From: an uncultured Eggerthellaceae bacterium
GTDB taxonomy: Bacteria; Actinomycetota; Coriobacteriia; Coriobacteriales; Eggerthellaceae
DNA: 10,343 bases
NCBI GenBank assembly: GCA_946626265.1
Contig: CAMOUE010000064.1
Coordinates: 1 to 10,343, forward strand
Direction of reading: 5' to 3'
Part shown: one piece after another, positions 1 through 5,914 of the stretch
Layout of the letters: each line of letters begins with the position of its first letter
Numbering within the stretch: the first letter of the stretch is position 1
Position numbers and translations under genes: made by a program
Notes under the pieces: model-generated
Database searches by the model: none
What the model was told of the DNA's origin: nothing
The model's input: only the letters and a program-made list of their open reading frames with translations

Positions 1-140
1 ACCCCGACGAGGATCGCGTATTCCGTCGTTCCCTGGCCCTTTTCCGATTTCGCCACGTTGCGCGCCCGGGCGACCGCCCCCGACCAGACGCCCACGCATG
101 CACGGTCGAACGATTCCGAAAACTTCTTCGCGTTTGCCAT
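1..140 (-). CDS. flp: Flp-type IVb prepilin (partial, cut by left window edge)
   Basis: Major pilin candidate of the Tad pilus, read from ATG at 140; only 46 full codons plus two bases are present. The leader is hydrophilic and basic (MANAKKFSESFDRAC, then VARARNVAKSEKG). It is followed by QGTTEYAILVGV, the start of the hydrophobic pilin helix. This matches the type IV prepilin peptidase site: cleavage after Gly35, with Glu at +5 (Glu40) and the Flp-typical Tyr at +6 (Tyr41). After cleavage the helix would anchor the pilin in the membrane until TadA-driven polymerisation. An AAGGA ribosome site lies at 149-153, 8 bases ahead of the ATG. The gene follows tadC by 29 bases and is probably on the same transcript. 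A 35-residue leader seems long for Flp. A TadE-like pseudopilin is the alternative, but the glycine-EY motif favours Flp. Confidence 0.85.
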   Translation of the reverse strand, partial: MANAKKFSESFDRACVGVWSGAVARARNVAKSEKGQGTTEYAILVG

Positions 141-169
141 TTCCCTTTTCCTTTCTCCGTCTTTCCATT

Positions 170-1123
170 TCAAAACCCTCCCGCCAGCTCGAGCAGGATA
201 GGCCCCATTACCAGGAGAAGCATCGCCGGCAAGATGAGCGTTCCCGTCGGGAGCATCATCTTCACCGGTGCTTTCGCCACGCGCTCCTCGAGCGCGGTCC
301 TATACGACGCCCGCGATTGGACAGCGGCCTCCTCGAGGATGTCGGTCAACGCCGACCCGAACCTCAACGACCTGACCACGCTGTCGACGACGCGGCCGAG
401 CTGGTCGCAGTCGTACGAATCCGCGAACTCCCTCAACGCCTGCTCGCGCGTCACGAGCCCGAGCGACCAGCTTCGATACGCCCTCGTGCACGAGCGGGCG
501 AACTCCCCGTCGAAATGGGACCCGTAGAGCGCGAAGCTCGCGTCGAACGACAGTCCGCTGCGCAGGCCCAAGGCGAGCACCTCGAGCATCTCGGACAGAT
601 GGCGCTCCGCGATGGCCGCCCGCTCGCGGCGCGCGGCGGCGAGCGCCCGCTCCGGCAGCATCCTGCCGGCAATCGCCCCGGCAACGCCCAACACGATCGC
701 CAGCTCGGTGGAAAGCAGCGCTCCGAACAGGGCGCCGGCGAGCGCGCATGCAGCGGAAAGCCTCGTGCACGCCTCGAGATACCCTGACACCGACACGTCC
801 TTACCGCAGCCGGCGAGCACCGCCTGTTCCTTGAAGCGCTTGCCCGCGCGCGTCTGGCCGGCCCGCCGCGCGCGGACGCTCGGCGACAACGGCACCGTCG
901 TCCCCACGTACATGCCCCTCGTGAGCGAGGTCGCGTAACGCAGTCCCACGCCGTTCAAGCCGGCGCCCGCCAGGCGCCGGCCGGACGCGGACGCCCCCAA
1001 TGCCGTCTTCCTCCTGCGAGCGCGATCGTGCCGCTCGACAAGGCGCGAGGCGACGAGCGCCGCCGCGACCGCGGCGCATGCGCACGCAACGAAGGCGCAC
1101 GCCAACGCAACAACCCCGCTCAT
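170..1123 (-). CDS. tadC: Tad pilus platform protein TadC (type II secretion F domain)
   Basis: Inner-membrane platform protein of 317 residues that, with TadB, couples the TadA motor to pilin extrusion. It has an N-terminal membrane helix (about residues 4-26), then a basic, poorly conserved stretch (30-105). A helical hairpin follows at about 118-155, then a cytoplasmic T2SSF domain (about 170-285) with the family-type segment EMLEVLALGLRSGLSFDASF. The C-terminal helix lies at about 288-312. This is the usual TadC topology and length. The start is ATG at 1123: its first bases overlap the tadB stop as ATGA, and GGAGGG at 1130-1135 is a good ribosome site 6 bases upstream. The frame stays open further upstream, but only in the shadow of tadB. 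TadB and TadC are paralogues; order and sequence make this one TadC. Confidence 0.9.
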   Translation of the reverse strand: MSGVVALACAFVACACAAVAAALVASRLVERHDRARRRKTALGASASGRRLAGAGLNGVGLRYATSLTRGMYVGTTVPLSPSVRARRAGQTRAGKRFKEQAVLAGCGKDVSVSGYLEACTRLSAACALAGALFGALLSTELAIVLGVAGAIAGRMLPERALAAARRERAAIAERHLSEMLEVLALGLRSGLSFDASFALYGSHFDGEFARSCTRAYRSWSLGLVTREQALREFADSYDCDQLGRVVDSVVRSLRFGSALTDILEEAAVQSRASYRTALEERVAKAPVKMMLPTGTLILPAMLLLVMGPILLELAGGF

Positions 1124-2097
1124 GACACGCCCTCCACCGACAACGCGCGCCTCACGAGGAAGATTCCGAGCGCCTGCATGAAGACCGCCAGCATCAGCAG
1201 GCCGAACCCATGCGCGCTCGTGAAGAACGGCGCCAGGAAATCGGGACTCGCGAGCGAGAACGCCGCGACGAGGACGAACGGCATCACGACCACGACGCGC
1301 GCCGACAGCTTCGCCTGCGCAGTCTGGACCCGCAAGGCGCGCCTCAACGCGAGTTCGCCCTTGACCGTGTCGGTCGCCGCCTCGAGCACCTGCCTCATGG
1401 CTCCTCCCGACTGATGCTGGACATCGAGCGCGACGGCGATGAACGCGAGCTCGGAGGCATACGCCCCGCTCCTCAGCTCCTCGAGCGCCTCGCGCGCGTT
1501 GCCGCCCATCTCCATGACGTGGGCGCTTCGGGCAAACGCCTCGCCCAAAGGGCCCTTCACCTCTTCGGAAACCTGCTGGAACGTCTGCATGAGCGTGAAC
1601 CCGGACCCGAAGCATGCCGCCATGGACTCGAGCGCCGCGGGAACGGCATCCCTCGCCTGCTCGCGCCGACGCTCCCCGGCGTTTCCCACAACGGCCGCGA
1701 GCACGAGCGAACCGCACAGGGGAACGGCGAACGCCGCAATCGGGCTACCGACGGCAAAGCCCACCGCCGCGCCCAAAGCTGCGAACAGCACGAGCAGGAC
1801 GCTCGTCGAGGCGACCGCGGTCGTGGCCCAACCGCGCTCCCTGCAGAGTTCCACGAGCTCGTCGGCAACGGACCTGGCCTTTTTCGAACCGAGAAGCCTC
1901 TGCGCGACGGGGACGGCGAACGAGAACCCGTTCCTCAGGCGCCAGAGCGCCAACCCGGCAACCGACATGCCCGTTCCCTGGGCGGCAAGCGATGCCTCCC
2001 GCCCTCGCAACGAAGCCGTTATCGCGAACGTCAACGCGAAGGCGCAGGCAAACGCCGCCGCCAGCGCTACCGCGCATGCAAACACGCGTGTTTCCAT
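1120..2097 (-). CDS. tadB: Tad pilus platform protein TadB (type II secretion F domain)
   Basis: First of the two inner-membrane platform proteins, 325 residues. An N-terminal alanine-rich helix (about residues 5-28) is followed by a cytoplasmic stretch. Two helices follow at about 93-115 and 118-140, then a T2SSF domain at about 150-265. That domain contains AALESMAACFGSGFTLMQTF and ALDVQHQSGGAMRQVLEAA, the latter typical of TadB proteins. Two C-terminal helices lie at about 267-287 and 297-316. The frame is open up to base 3492, but that extension only shadows tadA. The start is fixed at ATG 2097 by AGGAGGT at 2104-2110, six bases upstream. The gene overlaps the end of tadA by 31 bases and runs into tadC through ATGA, which implies coupled translation of motor and platform proteins. 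Confidence 0.91.
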   Translation of the reverse strand: METRVFACAVALAAAFACAFALTFAITASLRGREASLAAQGTGMSVAGLALWRLRNGFSFAVPVAQRLLGSKKARSVADELVELCRERGWATTAVASTSVLLVLFAALGAAVGFAVGSPIAAFAVPLCGSLVLAAVVGNAGERRREQARDAVPAALESMAACFGSGFTLMQTFQQVSEEVKGPLGEAFARSAHVMEMGGNAREALEELRSGAYASELAFIAVALDVQHQSGGAMRQVLEAATDTVKGELALRRALRVQTAQAKLSARVVVVMPFVLVAAFSLASPDFLAPFFTSAHGFGLLMLAVFMQALGIFLVRRALSVEGVS

Positions 2098-3389
2098 CCT
2101 TCTACCTCCTCTTCCTCGGCCATGCCGAGCATTGCAAGGGCGTCGATCCAGTCGGGCACGGCGACCCAGTCGCCTGCAAGGCTCCCGAGCGGGCGTGCAT
2201 AGATCGGGTCGACCAGGCAACGGCCCCTGTCCCGATCGAACCTGAGCGCCACCGCGTCGGAAACGCAGCGCGAGCCGTCCGGGTTCCGCCTCATCTGGAC
2301 GATGAGGTCGATTGCGCTTGCGATGTTCTGCTCGACGACGTCGATCGGCAAATCGCCCTCGTAGCGGACCATCGTCGCCAGCCGCGAGATCGAATCGGCG
2401 GGCGAGTTCGCATGCAGCGTCGTAAGCGAGCCATCGTGGCCCGTGTTCATGGCCTGAAGCATGTCGGACGCTTCTGCGCCGCGGCATTCCCCTACGACGA
2501 TCCGGTCCGGTCTCATGCGCAGCGCATTGATCACCAGGTCGCGGATCGTGACCTCGCCGACACCCTCCGCGTTCACGGGCCGGGCCTCGAGACGCACGAC
2601 GTGGGGATGCTCCAAGAAGCGCAGCTCCGCCGAATCCTCGATGGTGACGATGCGCTCCTCGTGGGGAATCTCGCACGAGAGCGCGTTGAGCAGCGTCGTC
2701 TTGCCGCTGCCGGTTCCCCCGACCACCGCGATGCTCTTGCGCGAGCGCACCGCCCACCGCAAGAACGGGACGAGCTCGGGTTCGACCGAGCCGATCTCCC
2801 TCATCTCGTCGAGCGTGATCACGCGGCGGGCGAACTTGCGGATGGTGACGTACGGGCCGTCGAGCGCGACGGGCGCCACGACGACGTTGACGCGATGGCC
2901 CTGGGGAAGGCGCGCGTTGACCATCGGCGAAGCCTCGTCGACGCGCCTCCCCAACGGGCCCAGTATCCTGTCGATGAGGGCGCGAAGCTCCGCCGTGTCG
3001 GAAAACCTCCGGTCGGTGAGATGCAGCTTCCCCTCGGTTTCCACGAACACCCTTCCCGGCCCGTTGACGATCACCTCCGTGATCGTGTCGTCTTCTATCA
3101 GGTCCTCGAGAACGCCGAACCCGAACACGGCGTCTATCAGCTGGGACACGAGCCTTTCGCGCTCGTCGTGGTCGACGTACGCCCACGCCGCGTCCTCGAA
3201 GGCGCGACGGCAGGCGCTGCGAAGCTCGTTGCGCGCCCGGTTGGGGTTGTCGGCGGCGAACCGCGCGAGGTCGTCGACTGAAATGATCGTTTGCACCTTG
3301 GTTTTCAACATCTGGAGGAGCGCGTCGCCGGCTGGCTGTTCCTCGTAGGCGTAGTTGCCCGCCTTCTGGACCCTGTCGTACAACGTCAT
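2067..3389 (-). CDS. tadA: Tad pilus assembly ATPase TadA/CpaF
   Basis: Cytoplasmic secretion ATPase (VirB11/GspE superfamily) of 440 residues that powers pilus extension, and probably retraction, by acting on TadB/TadC. The N-terminal domain (about 1-200) contains the CpaF-type ITEVIVNGPGRVFVE (about 103-117) and the segment RLPQGHRVNVVVAPVA. The catalytic domain has Walker A GGTGSGKTT (224-232) and the Asp box TIEDSAEL (249-256). Walker B is RPDRIVVGECRG (293-304), and the His box is GHDGSLTTLHANS (317-329). All catalytic motifs look intact, so an active motor is expected. The first bases overlap the tadZ stop as ATGA. The preceding ribosome site is weak (GGGG at about -7), consistent with coupling to tadZ. 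The acidic C-terminal tail (AEEEEVEGWK) lies over the tadB ribosome site. Confidence 0.96.
   Translation of the reverse strand: MTLYDRVQKAGNYAYEEQPAGDALLQMLKTKVQTIISVDDLARFAADNPNRARNELRSACRRAFEDAAWAYVDHDERERLVSQLIDAVFGFGVLEDLIEDDTITEVIVNGPGRVFVETEGKLHLTDRRFSDTAELRALIDRILGPLGRRVDEASPMVNARLPQGHRVNVVVAPVALDGPYVTIRKFARRVITLDEMREIGSVEPELVPFLRWAVRSRKSIAVVGGTGSGKTTLLNALSCEIPHEERIVTIEDSAELRFLEHPHVVRLEARPVNAEGVGEVTIRDLVINALRMRPDRIVVGECRGAEASDMLQAMNTGHDGSLTTLHANSPADSISRLATMVRYEGDLPIDVVEQNIASAIDLIVQMRRNPDGSRCVSDAVALRFDRDRGRCLVDPIYARPLGSLAGDWVAVPDWIDALAMLGMAEEEEVEGWKHACLHAR
2104..2110 (-). promoter_or_regulatory. Ribosome binding site of tadB inside the end of tadA
   Basis: AGGAGGT on the minus strand, six bases before ATG 2097. 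It lies within the last codons of tadA and fixes the tadB start within a frame that is open for more than a kilobase upstream. Ribosomes finishing tadA pass directly over it. Confidence 0.75.
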
Positions 3390-4789
3390 GATTGGCCCCA
3401 GATCCTACGACGGCCCACATGCCGGCCCCTCTTCCTGGAAGCGCCCTTGGGCTCCTGGGCCTTGCCTGCTGCAACCGACCTATGCTCGCCATCGGGCAGG
3501 AGCTTCGATAAAACCGGCTTCAAGCTCTCGCTAAACTCGTTGCGGGAGTCCACGAGCTCCTTCACCGCGCCTCCGCTGAGATAATCCTCCACGTCCCTTC
3601 CGCCGTCTTTCAGCTCGAACACGGTGACGCCCTTCATCGCGCAGGAAACGTCTATGGATGTGAGCGGGGCTCCCTTCGCGCAGCGGTTGACCGCGAACCT
3701 GAACGGCCCGGTCGCTATCCCGCAACGCTCGCAAAGATCGAGCGCATGGAGGCACGCGCGGACAGACGAGGCCCGCTGGTCCACGAGGAACAGCGCCGCG
3801 CTGCTCCGTTCGAGCAACGCCGCATGCTGCTCCGCCCACGCCGCCCCGGTGTTGGCCACGATGACGTCGAACCGCGGCGCGAGCGCGTCGAGCAGGTCGG
3901 GGAGCCCGCGCACGACCGACTCGGCCATCTCGAGGCGATGCGGGGGCGCCAGCACAGACACGCGGGCCTTGTCCCCGATTTCCCGCTCGAGCAGGTCCGG
4001 CCTGCTCATCGCGACGTCCAACGTCAGCGGGTCCTGTACGCCTGCGAGGACCGCGGCGTCTCCGAACTGCAAGTCGTAATCAAGCAACAGCGTCCTGTAG
4101 CCCATGAGGTGGGCCAGGAAAGCGCTTGTGACCGACACGGAGCTCTTGCCCGCACCCCCGCTCCCGCTCACCACCGGCAGGATGAACGCCCGCTTCTGCT
4201 GTGCGAGCGTCGGTGTGGATGCTGTCGAAACGCGGTTCGGCAGCGCGAGCGCAGGCGTTGTCGTCTGACGGACGTCGGACCCCGCTCGTTGGGTCTTGGA
4301 ATCCGCCCGTTGGGCGCTGAAAGCGACCTGATAGGCGCCTAAATCCGCTTGGTGGGACCCGGCGTCCGCCTGATAGGCGCCGGCATCCGCTTCGTGGGCA
4401 CCAGAATCGACCTGATGGGCGCCGCCGAGCGCCGCCTTCCGGTCCGCATAGAGTCGCAGGAACATCTCGGGCGTGACCACCCCGTCTATGAGCGCGGTAT
4501 GGGCCCTGCTGAGCAACGAGCCGTCGCCGCCCTGGTGAACGAGGCGCACGTCGAGTGCGGGTCGGTCGGCCTTCAACGTGGCCGCCAGGTTGATCGGCTC
4601 CACGTCGCTGCACGAGACGACCCATGCCTGCCCGATTTCATCGTCATGCGCGATCGCCTCGCGGGCGGCCGCGCCCTCGACGTAGACGTCGAGCCAATGC
4701 TGGGCCTCGAGATCCTCGCCGTCCAAGCCGAGCAACGCAGGGTTCCTCACGAGCTCCTCTTCGGCGCATAACGCAATCCGAACCGTCAT
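3386..4789 (-). CDS. tadZ: TadZ/CpaE-like pilus localisation protein with heptapeptide-repeat linker
   Basis: ParA/MinD-superfamily protein of 467 residues; in other Tad systems TadZ/CpaE places the machine in the cell. Residues 1-120 look like the divergent receiver-type domain of this family. Residues 124-172 are seven tandem heptapeptides of the form A-(H/Y)-Q-A-D-x-G. Residues 200-430 form the ATPase-like domain, with a P-loop GSGGAGKSS (209-217) and a Walker A' region LLLDYDLQFGD (234-244), the latter very CpaE-like. The signature lysine of the deviant Walker A is Ser210, and the Walker B position reads VIVANTG, with Asn313 where Asp is usual. The C terminus (about 435-467) is a basic tail (RKRGRHVGRRR). 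The start is ATG 4789, overlapping the cpaB stop as ATGA, with a near-perfect AGGAGGTGA eight bases upstream. Assignment rests on sequence plus position between cpaB and tadA. Confidence 0.9.
   Translation of the reverse strand: MTVRIALCAEEELVRNPALLGLDGEDLEAQHWLDVYVEGAAAREAIAHDDEIGQAWVVSCSDVEPINLAATLKADRPALDVRLVHQGGDGSLLSRAHTALIDGVVTPEMFLRLYADRKAALGGAHQVDSGAHEADAGAYQADAGSHQADLGAYQVAFSAQRADSKTQRAGSDVRQTTTPALALPNRVSTASTPTLAQQKRAFILPVVSGSGGAGKSSVSVTSAFLAHLMGYRTLLLDYDLQFGDAAVLAGVQDPLTLDVAMSRPDLLEREIGDKARVSVLAPPHRLEMAESVVRGLPDLLDALAPRFDVIVANTGAAWAEQHAALLERSSAALFLVDQRASSVRACLHALDLCERCGIATGPFRFAVNRCAKGAPLTSIDVSCAMKGVTVFELKDGGRDVEDYLSGGAVKELVDSRNEFSESLKPVLSKLLPDGEHRSVAAGKAQEPKGASRKRGRHVGRRRIWGQS
4274..4420. 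repeat. Seven degenerate 21-bp tandem repeats in the tadZ linker
   Basis: 147 bases, exactly seven units of 21, encoding AHQVDSG, AHEADAG, AYQADAG, SHQADLG, AYQVAFS, AQRADSK and TQRAGSD (residues 124-172). Units towards the N-terminal side keep the A-(H/Y)-Q-A-D-x-G pattern, while the last two have drifted. They sit exactly between the receiver-like domain and the ATPase domain. The unit length preserves the reading frame on expansion or contraction. Confidence 0.85.
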
Positions 4790-5571
4790 CCCTGCTCACC
4801 TCCTGATGAAGCAGCCGCCGATGATTTGGCGGCATTCGCCGACGCCGAAGCGCCGCTCGATTCCCTCGGGCTGTCGGCGCTGTCGGCGCTCGACGCCTGC
4901 CCGCCCTGCGCCTGGCGCTTCGCGGCCTCCTCGGGCGATTCGCCCGGCAATACGAAATACAGCTCCGTCTTGTTCGCGGCCGACACGATTTCCTCGACGC
5001 GATCGGGCTCCACCGCAAGCGTCAGCCAACCGACGGACGAGGAAACGAGCGAATTGGAGTCGCCAACCGACGCGTCTATGACCAAGACGTTCCTCGCGAT
5101 GGCGGAGGTGGCCGTCCCGCCCGACGAATACACGTCGACGCTCATGCCCGGACGAATCGCCCCGCCAACTGCCTGGACGGCTTTAGCCGGGACGCTCACG
5201 GCCTCCTTGCCGACGGGCACTTCGAGCGAATCGCGGTCGCGCTCGAAACGCTTGGAGGTGATGACCTCGCCTTTTATGATCGACGACGTCGCGGTCTTGC
5301 CAACGACGTCGGACGTGTCGCGCAAGGCGCCTTCGGGGAGGAGGTCGGCGACCCACAGCCTCGTCTCGACGGCGGACAAATCCACCCTCTCGCCCGACGC
5401 CACGTCCCGCGTGGCGACGCAAACCTCGACCTGCTCGCCGCCGTAGCGCGCCAACGCCTCCGCCCGCGCGGCACTCGCCTCTCCCTGGACGTTCAGCATG
5501 AACGCCGCCAGGCATGCCGCGCAAAGAAGCCCGCAGGCGATGGCGATCAACGTCATGCGCTTCTGCTTCAT
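4786..5571 (-). CDS. cpaB: CpaB/RcpC-like SAF-domain pilus assembly protein
   Basis: Membrane-anchored, externally facing assembly protein of 261 residues, first gene of the tad operon. The N terminus is short and basic (MKQKR), followed by one hydrophobic helix (about 6-27). A SAF domain follows (about 46-110) with VCVATRDVASGERVD and VVGKTATSSIIKGEVIT. The CpaB-type region (about 115-208) contains the family-like PVGKEAVSVPAKAVQAVGG and PGMSVDVY. Residues 212-261 are a Ser/Ala/Gly-rich tail without predicted structure. In diderms RcpC/CpaB works with the secretin and pilus in the periplasm. No secretin is seen here, so a role at the outer face of a single membrane is inferred. An upstream in-frame start at 5799 would add 76 Arg/Pro-rich residues. 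It is rejected because AAGGAGG at 5576-5582 precedes the ATG at 5571 and the promoter lies inside the extension. Confidence 0.88.
   Translation of the reverse strand: MKQKRMTLIAIACGLLCAACLAAFMLNVQGEASAARAEALARYGGEQVEVCVATRDVASGERVDLSAVETRLWVADLLPEGALRDTSDVVGKTATSSIIKGEVITSKRFERDRDSLEVPVGKEAVSVPAKAVQAVGGAIRPGMSVDVYSSGGTATSAIARNVLVIDASVGDSNSLVSSSVGWLTLAVEPDRVEEIVSAANKTELYFVLPGESPEEAAKRQAQGGQASSADSADSPRESSGASASANAAKSSAAASSGGEQG
4796..4804 (-). promoter_or_regulatory. Ribosome binding site of tadZ inside the end of cpaB
   Basis: AGGAGGTGA on the minus strand, nearly the full complement of the 16S rRNA tail, located in the last codons of cpaB just before tadZ ATG 4789. It is the strongest Shine-Dalgarno match in the operon, suggesting that tadZ is well translated in addition to being ATGA-coupled to cpaB. 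Confidence 0.7.
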
Positions 5572-5575
5572 CCCG

Positions 5576-5582
5576 CCTCCTT
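5576..5582 (-). promoter_or_regulatory. Ribosome binding site of cpaB
   Basis: AAGGAGG on the minus strand, four bases before the ATG at 5571. It decides the start: it makes the 261-residue form of CpaB much more likely than the longer open frame from 5799. Confidence 0.75.
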
Positions 5583-5607
5583 CGCCGTTCCGATTTGTCG
5601 TGCTGGA

Positions 5608-5637
5608 ATTATCGGCGCGGCGAGCTGGACCGTTCAA
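5608..5637 (-). promoter_or_regulatory. Predicted sigma70-type promoter of the tad operon
   Basis: On the minus strand TTGAAC (-35 box, 5637-5632; four of six to consensus) is separated by 18 bases from GATAAT (-10 box, 5613-5608; five of six). The start of transcription would fall near 5601, giving a leader of about 30 bases with the cpaB ribosome site at its end. No other convincing promoter is visible inside the operon, where genes overlap, so this one probably drives cpaB through at least flp. It was read by eye and has not been scored against a matrix. Confidence 0.65.
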
Positions 5638-5684
5638 CCCTCGAAGTCTTGCTTGAATACCGGGCCGAACAGGCGGGAAACGCC

Positions 5685-5719
5685 GTGCTTCGCAATCGGA
5701 TTGCCTTGCGATTGCGCAC
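5685..5719. repeat. Inverted repeat upstream of the tad promoter (possible operator)
   Basis: CGCAATCG at 5691-5698 is repeated inverted and perfectly as CGATTGCG at 5709-5716, with a 10-base centre. GTGC at 5685-5688 can also pair with GCAC at 5716-5719 if three bases bulge, as an alternative to the outermost C-G pair. It is centred about 100 bases upstream of the predicted tad start, a place where activators or nucleoid proteins often bind. It lacks a T-tract on either strand, so it is not a classic terminator. The binding protein is unknown. Confidence 0.45.
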
Positions 5720-5789
5720 GCCCCTTTCCCTACGCGGGTTCGCGTCGGGCCGCGTTTCGGACGGGTCGGGCGCGTGGTCGAACGGACCT

Positions 5790-5816
5790 GTCGGCGCACG
5801 CGCCACCTGCGCCGAC
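5790..5816. repeat. Perfect 9-bp GC-rich inverted repeat between activase gene and tad operon
   Basis: GTCGGCGCA at 5790-5798 and TGCGCCGAC at 5808-5816 are exact inverted copies around a 9-base loop. This is a stable hairpin on either strand, about 100 bases after the activase stop codon. No run of T follows it on the minus strand, so it is either a GC-type termination or mRNA 3'-end stem, or a DNA-level site. Confidence 0.5.
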
Positions 5817-5820
5817 GACG

Positions 5821-5841
5821 AAGCGCCTCAAGGGGCGCCTT
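5821..5841 (-). terminator. Weak terminator-like stem after the activase gene
   Basis: On the minus strand AAGGCGCC and GGCGCTT can pair as seven base pairs with one bulged base around a 6-base loop, about 75 bases past the activase stop. The stem ends in CTTCG rather than a T-run, so intrinsic termination is doubtful. Together with the next hairpin it may define the transcript end. Confidence 0.25.
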
Positions 5842-5914
5842 GCACGGCGTCGCGTGCGGGGAGACGTGGAAAACGCGTGTTTAGGAATGTGGGGAACTCC
5901 GGACGCGTGCGGCC

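Larger units (their letters stand above)
5572..5914. other. Intergenic interval between activase gene and tad operon
   Basis: 343 bases without a credible gene. Going leftward it holds the end of the activase transcript, two GC-rich stems, the inverted repeat centred near 5704, the tad promoter and the cpaB ribosome site. ACGCGTG also occurs twice, at 5873-5879 and 5903-5909, exactly 30 bases apart. Arg/Pro-rich open frames cross the interval on both strands but have no start signals and no recognisable protein character. Confidence 0.7.

Noticed and set aside
1124..1717. Upstream extension of the tadC frame to 515 codons
   Set aside because: The extra residues shadow tadB; ATG 1123 has a good ribosome site and the ATGA junction seen throughout this operon.
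1614..3281. Long plus-strand open frame (over 550 codons) opposite tadA/tadB
   Set aside because: Arg/Pro/His-rich translation with no motifs, no ribosome site, and lying opposite a clearly conserved ATPase. It is a GC-codon shadow.
2098..3492. Upstream extension of the tadB frame to a 790-codon protein
   Set aside because: The added part is Arg-rich, overlaps tadA out of frame, and is replaced by a start at 2097 with an AGGAGGT ribosome site.
4274..4420. Regular repeats as a possible CRISPR-like array
   Set aside because: Units of 21 bases are contiguous, without spacers, and encode an in-frame peptide repeat inside tadZ.
5572..5799. N-terminal extension of CpaB by 76 residues
   Set aside because: The Arg/Pro-rich extension contains the predicted promoter, and the ATG at 5571 has its own ribosome site followed by a normal membrane anchor.
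5609..5806. Small 65-codon minus-strand frame in the intergenic interval
   Set aside because: Arginine-rich, no ribosome site, overlaps the inverted repeats and the promoter -35/-10 region; no sign of selection as a protein.
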